Shown here piece by piece: positions 32,643 to 39,733 of a stretch of DNA of 64,000 nt. This DNA is from Cupriavidus pauculus. Lineage in GTDB: Bacteria; Pseudomonadota; Gammaproteobacteria; Burkholderiales; Burkholderiaceae. A program made the position numbers and the translations under genes. The DNA is taken from positions 62,001-126,000 of the forward strand of contig NZ_BPUO01000015.1 in assembly GCF_022179805.1 (NCBI RefSeq), in the 5' to 3' direction. A model generated the notes under the pieces. It was given only the letters and a program-made list of their open reading frames with translations, was not told the DNA's origin and ran no database searches. Position 1 is the first letter of the stretch; every line of letters starts with the position of its first letter.

Positions 32643-33815
32643 ATGGACGATCATTCATCACTGCAACGATCTCTCAAATCCCCTGTCGATGACGACGACG
32701 TGAGCGAACACATCGAGCTTGACCAGGCCCGTGTGGAGCGGGGCAGCGAAACTGCACTACGGGCGGCATTCTCCGGCTTGTCGGTCGAAGAGAGCCAGTT
32801 CGAGCGGATTCTTGGGTGCGTGCGCAATATTCGGCATACCCACAATAAGATCTATCTTCTGATCGCCGAGGCTGCCGGGGAGGTACAGTTCCTACATCAG
32901 GAAATCCATCAAATTGTTACGGCAGAGTTCGGCGAGACGCGAGAGGCAAAGAATCGCGTGCGCGAGAGGTTCCATGACGTCGCAGAGAACGTCCTGCACA
33001 TCCCCCCAAGGCGTGCGGAACTCTATCTCAATATCCACCGCCGCTTCCATCATCATGATCGGGCGCTCAAGGCACTGAAGACGGGGGAGTTGATGATTCT
33101 CCGCCGCAAGGACTACACGGATCGGGAAATCGATGCAGTCATCGACTTGAAGCAATCAGATCCGAGCTTCAAGCGCGCACACATTCGACACTACATTGAT
33201 CAAATCCGTGCGCAGGAACTGCAGTTGGATATCGTGGCAACCGAGCTAGCCTCCTCACAATCCACGCAGGTGAAGCTGGAAGCCGAGGTGACTCGTCTTA
33301 ACTCCAAGCTCCATCAAACAGCAACTGACCATCAGGCCAATCGCCTGGCTTTGGAGAAAGCTCGCGAAGAATTGACCCGACAGAACGCTGGACATAGTCG
33401 GTTGCAAATGCAAATCCAGGATCTAGTGAAAGAGAAGGCCGAGTTGGCCCAACGCTTTGAGCTTTTGTCCCGATCTGATCGCCAAGACGTCGATCAGGCC
33501 ACTTCGTCGGGCTTCTCCTCGGTCGAGATGGCATTGAGCGCCAAGAACGAGGAGATCGCTGCTGCCAACGCGGAACTCGCTGCCATCTTGTCCAAACGCG
33601 ATGAACTCAACCGGGAAATTCGTGCGAAGGAGGAACTAGCGGGGCTTGTCGATGACTGCGAGCGGGTCATGGCACGACTGCCAAGGGTCCAGCGCCGCAT
33701 CCATATGGATGCTGACAAAGATGGTCAAGCGGTACGCGAAGTCCTTCAAGCCACCGCCAATGTCGCGATTCGATTCCTGACACAAGTCCGCGGTGCGTTG
33801 CAACCAACAGGATGA
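32643..33815 (+). CDS. Coiled-coil protein, co-transcribed with the FlhDC-like regulator
   Basis: A 390-residue protein from ATG 32643. Residues 1-60 are acidic. Residues 60-190 form a helical domain with RNIRHTHNKIYLLIAEAAGEVQFLHQEIHQIV and HIPPRRAELYLNIHRRFHHHDRALKALKTGELMIL, which might bind DNA. Residues 190-345 are a long coiled coil (LASSQSTQVKLEAEVTRLNSKLHQT, AEELTRQNAGHSRLQMQIQDLVKEKAELAQRF). The layout (compact N-terminal domain plus long coiled coil) recalls KfrA-like plasmid proteins, but I see no clear shared motif. The gene ends 4 bases before the FlhDC-like gene, so the two are co-expressed and may act together. Confidence 0.7.
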   Translation: MDDHSSLQRSLKSPVDDDDVSEHIELDQARVERGSETALRAAFSGLSVEESQFERILGCVRNIRHTHNKIYLLIAEAAGEVQFLHQEIHQIVTAEFGETREAKNRVRERFHDVAENVLHIPPRRAELYLNIHRRFHHHDRALKALKTGELMILRRKDYTDREIDAVIDLKQSDPSFKRAHIRHYIDQIRAQELQLDIVATELASSQSTQVKLEAEVTRLNSKLHQTATDHQANRLALEKAREELTRQNAGHSRLQMQIQDLVKEKAELAQRFELLSRSDRQDVDQATSSGFSSVEMALSAKNEEIAAANAELAAILSKRDELNREIRAKEELAGLVDDCERVMARLPRVQRRIHMDADKDGQAVREVLQATANVAIRFLTQVRGALQPTG

Positions 33816-33819
33816 CTGC

Positions 33820-35034
33820 ATGCATCTGGACCCATCTACCGTCGAAGTCGAGAAACTGATACTCGATAGCTACCGTCGAGACAGGATTCGCACAGCCAAC
33901 TACTATTTCACTGACTATCTAGCCGAGGCGGTGTCAGCCTACCCGATTCTTGAGAGCATTCTGCGAGTCAGCAGAGAAGACATTGCCGCCCTGCGCAGTT
34001 CGCAAGACGCGCATCGGGATCTGATGGGTACACCGTTTTCTGTTGTTACCCCGGTACTGACCGAAGTGGCGGATTGGCAATGCCTCATCAGCGGCGGCCC
34101 ACCAACGCGTACTGTGGAGAACTTGCGCGCCCAAATACCGACATGGCCGGAATCAGACGCACTGCGGCTACTGTATAACAATCGCGACTTTAGCCTGCTC
34201 GTGATGGAGTTGCTTCACCGTAGCGCCGTCGCGGCGCCGCTGCTGGGAATTAGTCTCGATCTTGCGAAGTACCTCAGATCGTTGTCTCCGCATGCTTTCG
34301 ACCTCGCCATCCAGATGGCCGGTTTTCCAGCCTTTCGCTGGCGATTGCAGAGCAAGAAATTCTGGATCGATCTACGAAGCAGGCACCTGTCCCGCGAATG
34401 TCTGGGACACCATATTCTCGAATCCACGCCGCTACGCGCGCATCAGCTCCGATCCACGCCACGTCGATGGGCTATCCAGGTGGATCCTGCTATGAAGCCC
34501 GTCTATTGCGACCTTATGGTCCGTCAGCGCTTCCGAGCATCGGTTGTTGCCGATGTGCTTGGTTTTCCAATCGAACAGGTTCGCAAACGGCACCGCCTAA
34601 TCCACAGAAGGCCTTCAGTGTCCGGACAGTTGCCTCAATCGAAGGCATGGTACTTCGAGACAGCGTCGCATCGCTTGCAGGCAACCATGGTAACCACACT
34701 GCATCGCGCAGCTCGCGCGGACGGATACAACCCGGTGGAGGCCCTCATTGCTGCCTACGACCTCTTTAGGCGTTTCTTCGGCGAGGAGAGCAGAGTGACC
34801 CCAGAACGCTCAATTCATGCCGCTCAGTTATCGGAAAGCGGTGCCCACCTACGGCTCGCACCGTGCAAGATGTGCGAGACGCCGTATTTGGTTGCCAACA
34901 GCCCGGACAAGATAGGAATGCCGACCGGCTTTCAATGTCCAGGCTGCTTTGGCAAATTCCATGTACGCCGTCGGACCGCACCGGGCCCGCTGAAAACGTA
35001 TAGCGTCAACCTGCGCTACTTCATCGACCCATAA
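33820..35034 (+). CDS. FlhD-FlhD-FlhC-like fused transcriptional regulator
   Basis: A 404-residue protein from ATG 33820 (AGGATG upstream). Residues about 228-378 match FlhC: VRQRFRASVVADVLGF, SGQLPQSKAWYF, ALIAAYDLFRRFF, and the zinc site LAPCKMC (Cys349, Cys352) with CPGC (Cys373, Cys376). Residues 122-176 match FlhD: LLVMELLHRSAVAAPLLGIS, then AKYLRSLSPHAFDLA and FRWRL, aligning with the FlhD core around its LGIN and LTLPQMVKLA segments. Residues 24-80 look like a second, weaker FlhD copy (YFTDYLAEA, ILRVSREDIAAL). FlhD and FlhC normally form FlhD4C2; AcaDC/SgaDC of IncC and SGI1 elements are plasmid relatives that switch on transfer genes. A D-D-C chain that dimerises would give the same ratio. 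FlhC homology is strong, FlhD homology moderate, the role inferred. Confidence 0.75.
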   Translation: MHLDPSTVEVEKLILDSYRRDRIRTANYYFTDYLAEAVSAYPILESILRVSREDIAALRSSQDAHRDLMGTPFSVVTPVLTEVADWQCLISGGPPTRTVENLRAQIPTWPESDALRLLYNNRDFSLLVMELLHRSAVAAPLLGISLDLAKYLRSLSPHAFDLAIQMAGFPAFRWRLQSKKFWIDLRSRHLSRECLGHHILESTPLRAHQLRSTPRRWAIQVDPAMKPVYCDLMVRQRFRASVVADVLGFPIEQVRKRHRLIHRRPSVSGQLPQSKAWYFETASHRLQATMVTTLHRAARADGYNPVEALIAAYDLFRRFFGEESRVTPERSIHAAQLSESGAHLRLAPCKMCETPYLVANSPDKIGMPTGFQCPGCFGKFHVRRRTAPGPLKTYSVNLRYFIDP

Positions 35035-35093
35035 GGGGCGATCCTCCCAGCGCCCTTGAACCTTCAACGCTTACCACTTCACACGACTACCTC

Positions 35094-35288
35094 ATGCGTC
35101 TCTTCTTTGCAATTTTCCTGCCGTGGCTGCAATTCTTCACAATCGGACGTCCGCTCGCGGGCTTCGTTTGCCTGATCCTGCAGATCACCCTCATTGGCTG
35201 GGTACCTGCGGCCATCTGGTCTACTTACGCGCTGAGCCAATATGAGACCGATCGCAAGATTCAGGCGGCCCTCAGCGCTATCCGCTAA
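35094..35288 (+). CDS. YqaE/Pmp3-like small membrane protein
   Basis: A 64-residue protein with two membrane helices: LFFAIFLPWLQFFTIGRPLAGFVCLILQITLIGWVPAAIWSTYAL. The IFLPW...GWVPAAIWSTYAL frame is the Pmp3/YqaE pattern. The C-terminus is a charged amphipathic tail (SQYETDRKIQAALSAIR). Members sit in the inner membrane and affect potential or stress tolerance. It starts at ATG 35094, 59 bases after the FlhDC-like gene, and may share its transcript. Function on the element is unknown. Confidence 0.8.
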   Translation: MRLFFAIFLPWLQFFTIGRPLAGFVCLILQITLIGWVPAAIWSTYALSQYETDRKIQAALSAIR

Positions 35289-35598
35289 ATTAGTCGGCGC
35301 GGAGCACGTCTTCAGCGGCTCTGCGCCCTCTACTCGGTGGCCTACTCCCGGCTGCTCGGTTCCATAAACTCTGATGTCTGCAGACGAAAGCTGCTGTGTC
35401 CAGCATAGCTTTTCGCCAATTGCATGATTTTTCTCTCTCGGCTGTACCAAGCTTTGCCATAGCGCAAGCGCGCTCGGCGCTTCCGATGGTACTTAGAGGT
35501 TTGCAATGGGGAATGGTCTATGTGTGGTCGACCCTTTCCTTTTGCTGAACTGGAGGCCGGCGCTTCGATGGGCGAAGCGCGCCTCCAGCTTGGGAACC
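35289..35598. other. Intergenic region with a large hairpin
   Basis: No gene is supported here. At 35550-35588 CTGGAGGC/GCCTCCAG and GCGCTTCG/CGAAGCGC make a two-part 16-bp stem with a small bulge and 5-base loop, ending 10 bases before the lipoprotein start. It could act as a terminator-like block, a translational control or a protein site. Confidence 0.55.
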
Positions 35599-36414
35599 AT
35601 GATGCGAAGCAGCGTTAAAAAGAAGGCTCTACTGATGTCGTCTCTGTATGTGGCGGCACTAACAACGATGGGTTGTGGCGGGGGCGATGAGGAGCCTATG
35701 GGCGGTGGCACAAATCCGCCTGGACAGACGATCGTAGTGGAAGGGAGTGCCCGACCGATCTCAGCCGACCCATTGTCGGTGGTTTTTGTCGCGCATACCT
35801 CAACGCACACCGCACCGGCGTTTCAGACCATCGCAAGCGCAAAGTTTCCCGAGGCGCTTCAAAAGACCACCGCTGAAGGTGCTTATGCCGAGATCGGCGT
35901 GAACACGGGCAGCCTCATCACGTTGAACAGCGGCAAGATCGTGGACGTGGTAGGCAACGATGATTACGCCATTGGACGCTGGACCGATGGCAGCACATCC
36001 TTCGGAACCGTGGGCCCAAACCAAGGCGACCACTATGCAATCGGCAGGCCGCTGTTTATCCATCGAGTGATGGAGCCTCGATCGATATCGTGCGCTCTGG
36101 ACGCGGCAACACGACCAACGTCGGTGCGGGGCACTTATCCCCCGGGCGATGTATTGGGCGCATCAGCCACCATCGGTGTGAACGGCCCCGTCATCGACAA
36201 GTTCGATCTACGCGTTCGAATCGGCAACGACACCGAGGTTCACGCGACGGCCATCTATGCGCTTCTCAATGGAGTTATGCAGTCTCAAGGTTTCCTACGC
36301 CAAACCCAGACGTTTGGGACGGATGAGTCCAAGCCATATCTTGCTGTGGGATATGTCATTCCGACTCCAAACAGCGGTGATGTAGCTGGCCTTGTTGTCC
36401 TGAAGTGCGGCTAG
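35599..36414 (+). CDS. Hypothetical lipoprotein next to pilV
   Basis: A 271-residue protein from ATG 35599; the lipobox TMGC near residue 25 follows a short signal peptide (MRSSVKKKALLMSSLYVAALTTMGC), so it is a lipid-anchored envelope protein. After a Gly-rich spacer (GGGDEEPMGGGTNPPG), the rest is a beta-rich domain of about 230 residues with no recognised family. Its 3' end faces that of the PilV gene, 8 bases away, and it is the only plus-strand gene in a minus-strand pilus cluster. The location suggests it could be an adhesin, exclusion or pilus-assembly accessory, but nothing in the sequence proves this. A strong hairpin lies just before its start. Confidence 0.65.
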   Translation: MMRSSVKKKALLMSSLYVAALTTMGCGGGDEEPMGGGTNPPGQTIVVEGSARPISADPLSVVFVAHTSTHTAPAFQTIASAKFPEALQKTTAEGAYAEIGVNTGSLITLNSGKIVDVVGNDDYAIGRWTDGSTSFGTVGPNQGDHYAIGRPLFIHRVMEPRSISCALDAATRPTSVRGTYPPGDVLGASATIGVNGPVIDKFDLRVRIGNDTEVHATAIYALLNGVMQSQGFLRQTQTFGTDESKPYLAVGYVIPTPNSGDVAGLVVLKCG

Positions 36415-36422
36415 AAAATACA

Positions 36423-37739
36423 TCAGCCACCATTCCCTCCGTCGTGAATGGTGGCTTGCATGCTGACCGCAAGCGTTCCGGGAGGACAAGTCCATCCATC
36501 GCTTTGAATGTACGCGCCCAGACTATAGTGTGGGTGGTTGCGATCTGGAGTTACCGATCCCTCGCGAAGATCTGTTGAGAGCGCGTAGCTTCCGACGAAC
36601 AAACCCACCGCCCCGTCTCTGTAGACGCAAATGCCCGGATAGACGTTTCCAAACCCTTGCCCGCCCAAAGCAAAGTAAACTGAATGCACCGCTCCGGATC
36701 CGCTGGCCGTTTTCCAAATGCCCTGCTGACAGGAGACCGTTCTACCGCGCGGGTCGCTGCGGATTGCGCCTTCGGGATCAATGCACTGCTGTCCTTCTGA
36801 GACCTTCTCTGATGCATAAATGGACGGTATCAGTGCTCCCGCTGCATACAGATGACCGGATGCGTGCACGGAGCCACCGGCCTGAATATCAAGATCTGCA
36901 TTCAGCTTTTGTGCTGATACATTACCGGCGACATCAAGATTTCCGCTTGAATTGATGTACCTCCCATAAAGTGCTTCGCCTTCAATCGACTCACCGGCTA
37001 CGACATTTCTTGCCGCTGTGATCGTCGCTATCGATTCAATATCACCCACCCGGCTGATCGGTTGATTGTTTGCATCCATCGGCCCCGTCAAGTTCAGCGT
37101 CCCATCCCGCCTGTAGAACTGATTCAACGACTGAGCGAGCAGCGAACTCGATCCCACCTGCATTGCCAAGACGCCTGCGGGCTGCCCCACCACTGGGTTT
37201 TCTGTCCTCCAGCTGGCGGCCATTCCTGTGATGATTTCCGGCGTCTCTGCAAAAGAGACCCCGGCGTCTTGACCTGCTTTTGTGACTGCAAACCCGAGTA
37301 AATCGTTGCGGATGCGTCCGATCGCATCACGATAACCTTCAGTCGAGTAGACAAGTCCCGGTATCGAGCACGCAGCTAAGTCCTCCTCGCAGTTCATGGG
37401 AGCGAGATCCACGCGGAAGGACAGCCCAAGCGGGCTGACATCGGCGTATCCCTCTGGCAATAGCCCAAAGTTGATGAGGTCCGGGATGGTGGGATGTAGC
37501 GGGTCGTCAACAGTGACAGTCTTCACCCCCACCGTGAGATTGATCGCGCCAGTCGGTCGCTTCGCCAATTCGGAGAACGCCTCGAACGTATAGGTGTTCA
37601 CGGCGTTCGCAATGTTGGCCATATAGTTGCCGGTTCCCGTAGCAAGGTTTTCCTGCTGCTCGGCATACGCCCAGGCTACGGACCCGGCCAGGGCCACGCT
37701 TCCGAGAACGAGGCCCATCGAATAGCTGCTCAGTATCAT
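36423..37739 (-). CDS. pilV: PilV-like minor pilin/adhesin of the thin pilus
   Basis: A 438-residue protein with the PilV plan: a short N-terminal hydrophobic helix (about 2-25, LSSYSMGLVLGSVALAGSVAWAY), a long conserved stalk domain (NIANAVNTYTFEAFSELAKRPTGAINLTV, ITGMAASWRTENPVV), and repeats LDVAGNVSAQKLNADLDIQAGGSVHASGHL leading to a C-terminal tip domain with two Cys pairs. In IncI plasmids the PilV tip determines recipient binding and is switched by a shufflon. Here the C-terminus runs straight to a stop with no visible inverted partial copies or recombinase gene beside it, so it looks fixed. It lies downstream of pilS on the same strand. Its pilus role is family knowledge. Confidence 0.88.
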   Translation of the reverse strand: MILSSYSMGLVLGSVALAGSVAWAYAEQQENLATGTGNYMANIANAVNTYTFEAFSELAKRPTGAINLTVGVKTVTVDDPLHPTIPDLINFGLLPEGYADVSPLGLSFRVDLAPMNCEEDLAACSIPGLVYSTEGYRDAIGRIRNDLLGFAVTKAGQDAGVSFAETPEIITGMAASWRTENPVVGQPAGVLAMQVGSSSLLAQSLNQFYRRDGTLNLTGPMDANNQPISRVGDIESIATITAARNVVAGESIEGEALYGRYINSSGNLDVAGNVSAQKLNADLDIQAGGSVHASGHLYAAGALIPSIYASEKVSEGQQCIDPEGAIRSDPRGRTVSCQQGIWKTASGSGAVHSVYFALGGQGFGNVYPGICVYRDGAVGLFVGSYALSTDLREGSVTPDRNHPHYSLGAYIQSDGWTCPPGTLAVSMQATIHDGGNGG

Positions 37740-37799
37740 GTGATGCTCCTGGTTTCGTCCGAGGCTGGCCGCCGGGGCCAGCCTGCCCTGCGGCCTCCG

Positions 37800-38441
37800 T
37801 CAGGAGATGAACAGCTCAACGGTGTTGTCGTCGCCGGCGCATTTGACGAGGCTTGGATCGGCCGCCCCGCCCACTTCTTTGACGGTCGCGCCATTCACCA
37901 CAATCCTTCCCGCACTGCTTTTGAAAGCGGCCACCAATGCGGGGCAAGCCGCGTCGGGCTGGCCTGGGACGGTGTATTGGATCGCGTCGTTGCTGTTCCG
38001 AAGACTGCCAGCTTCGACCAGAAGCGTGCCGCCCCCCGGCTGAATCGTGATCGTGCCGCCGGTATCACTCAGCGTGGTCAGATCACGGAAGACGCCGTTG
38101 TCAATCAGCGCCGGTACAGAAACCTTGTCATATTGGCCGCGGTAGGTGGTTTTGACCTTACCCATGACCGTGTTCAGCTCAGTCGTCATCTGCTGCACTT
38201 GGGTGTCAACCGAGTTGTGAGAGAACACGACCAGGATGGCCACCAAGGTCAGTGCCGCGAGCAGCAGATAGAACCCATACTCATCCAGGATGCCGCCGAG
38301 TTGATGCCGTTTGCGCGGGCTCGCTTGGATACACGCCCATTGTTGGGCGCGACTTCCCCGTACAGGATTCACTGGCGCGGCAAGATGAGCACTGAGCCGG
38401 CTCGTGTCCGTTTGGCGTTCGCGAGTGTTATCGAGATTCAT
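37800..38441 (-). CDS. pilS: PilS-like major type IV prepilin
   Basis: A 213-residue prepilin from ATG 38441, with AAGGAACTCGACC as ribosome site. It has an unusually long leader of about 49 residues ending QLGG, then the hydrophobic spine ILDEYGFYLLLAALTLVAILVVF with Glu5 two residues into the helix pattern, as type IV pilins require. The rest is the pilin head (TVMGKVKTTYRGQYDKVSV ... ), ending with a Cys pair (ACPALVA ... VKCAGDDNTVELF) that likely forms the D-region disulfide. Cleavage after Gly needs a PilU-type peptidase, which is not in the window. It overlaps pilR by 4 bases and precedes pilV. Confidence 0.9.
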   Translation of the reverse strand: MNLDNTRERQTDTSRLSAHLAAPVNPVRGSRAQQWACIQASPRKRHQLGGILDEYGFYLLLAALTLVAILVVFSHNSVDTQVQQMTTELNTVMGKVKTTYRGQYDKVSVPALIDNGVFRDLTTLSDTGGTITIQPGGGTLLVEAGSLRNSNDAIQYTVPGQPDAACPALVAAFKSSAGRIVVNGATVKEVGGAADPSLVKCAGDDNTVELFIS

Positions 38442-39733
38442 GGTCGAGTTCCTTGTGAGATGTTGGAATTGGGGCTGGCCGACTTGTTTGCCGCGCGGAT
38501 GCTGTTGGTCTGGATGCTTGCCTTGAGCTCTCGCGCCATGAAGGCAGGCATGAAGGCGAGGCTGGTGATTACGACGATCAGCAAGATGGACACCTTGCGG
38601 TTGAAGTGCGAAGCACGCTGCTCGAGCTGGCGTGGCGCCGTACGTAGAAGAGTTGCCGACACCGTCGCGAGCATCCGGGACAGATCGTCTTCGTACTCCG
38701 CAATGTCCTGAATCCGGAATGCAGTCTCCCGGTCGAACAGTCCGGTGTCGAAGATCTTTCCGCCAGCGTTGGGCGTGTCTTCCAGTGCGACCTGGATACG
38801 GTCGATGTGGTGCGCAAGATAGGGATAGGCGTGCTCGCGGATCAGCTCAAGCGCCCCGAACAGGTTTTTGACGTCCCCGCCATAGCGTTGCGTCACGGCT
38901 GACATGGCGGACAGGAACTGCGCGCCCTGAAACCGTCGGAAAAAATCGAACAGAATCACCTTCTCGTCCAGCCACCGACGATGCCGGCCCGTGTACTGGC
39001 GCAGCGCACGCATGACCCAACAGGCCAGTCCGATCTCCGCCACGATCAACAGCCAGCCCCAATGCCGCAGGAATCGGGCCCCGTAGTGAAATGACTTGGC
39101 GATCGGTCCATATGCTTCCACCGGCAGCACATTGGCAAAGCTCTTGTCGAGCATCGGCGCTACAAGAAACGCCATGGCCCCCAGGTAGACGTGCAGGATC
39201 ACCAGCGTGAGCCCGATACTGGCCAGCATCACAAGGATGTTGGATTTCGCGTCGCTCATGGCGCGAAGGTTTTCCGCGAGCTTGAATAGCCCTTGCTTGA
39301 GGTCCCCACCCTGTTCGGCCACGGCAAGAATGGCGAGATCCTCCTCCGGCACGGTCCCTTGCAGGACCTCCGCAAGACGGGAGGCCTGGATTTCCCCTTC
39401 GGCCCCCTCGCTACGGGCAAGCCACAGGGCCGACAGGATGCCAAGCGGCTGCCCCGGGCGGCGTGCGGCATCCTTGGCGAAGTGTGTCGAGATAGGTTCG
39501 CCCGGCAGCTTCTCGATACGCATGGCCAGGTCGTAGTAGTAGTCTGTCCGCGTGGAGGCGAATTCGGTCCGTGCGCGCCACAGGCGGTCCGGAAACCGGC
39601 CGACCGGACGGATACGCGCCGACGGTCCACGAACCGGGCGACGTTGACCGCCGAGACGCCTGAATGGCGCGGTGAGCGTTGCGGCCGTTCTTGACCAGGC
39701 GGGCCGCAGGGATGCGCGCAGATCGTTGATCAC
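38438..39733 (-). CDS. pilR: PilR-like inner-membrane platform protein (GspF/PilC family)
   Basis: A 431-residue integral membrane protein of the T2SS-F family that anchors the assembly ATPase. It holds two F domains: DLAMRIEKLPGEPIST with EILQASRLAEVLQGTVPEEDLAILAVAEQGGDLKQGL (about 55-165), membrane helices (ILVMLASIGLTLVILHVYLGAMAF; WGWLLIVAEIGLACWVM), and a second F half (QFLSAMSAVTQRYGG ... TGLFDRETAFRIQDIAEYED). A final helix LLIVVITSLAFMPAFMA is present. It overlaps pilS and pilQ by 4 bases each, as expected for a tight pil operon. The R64 name PilR is used by position and family. Confidence 0.9.
   Translation of the reverse strand: MINDLRASLRPAWSRTAATLTAPFRRLGGQRRPVRGPSARIRPVGRFPDRLWRARTEFASTRTDYYYDLAMRIEKLPGEPISTHFAKDAARRPGQPLGILSALWLARSEGAEGEIQASRLAEVLQGTVPEEDLAILAVAEQGGDLKQGLFKLAENLRAMSDAKSNILVMLASIGLTLVILHVYLGAMAFLVAPMLDKSFANVLPVEAYGPIAKSFHYGARFLRHWGWLLIVAEIGLACWVMRALRQYTGRHRRWLDEKVILFDFFRRFQGAQFLSAMSAVTQRYGGDVKNLFGALELIREHAYPYLAHHIDRIQVALEDTPNAGGKIFDTGLFDRETAFRIQDIAEYEDDLSRMLATVSATLLRTAPRQLEQRASHFNRKVSILLIVVITSLAFMPAFMARELKASIQTNSIRAANKSASPNSNISQGTRP

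Noticed and set aside
36423..37739. Shufflon in the 3' part of pilV
   Set aside because: No inverted repeats of the 19-base type and no partial pilV copies or recombinase gene are seen near the 3' end.
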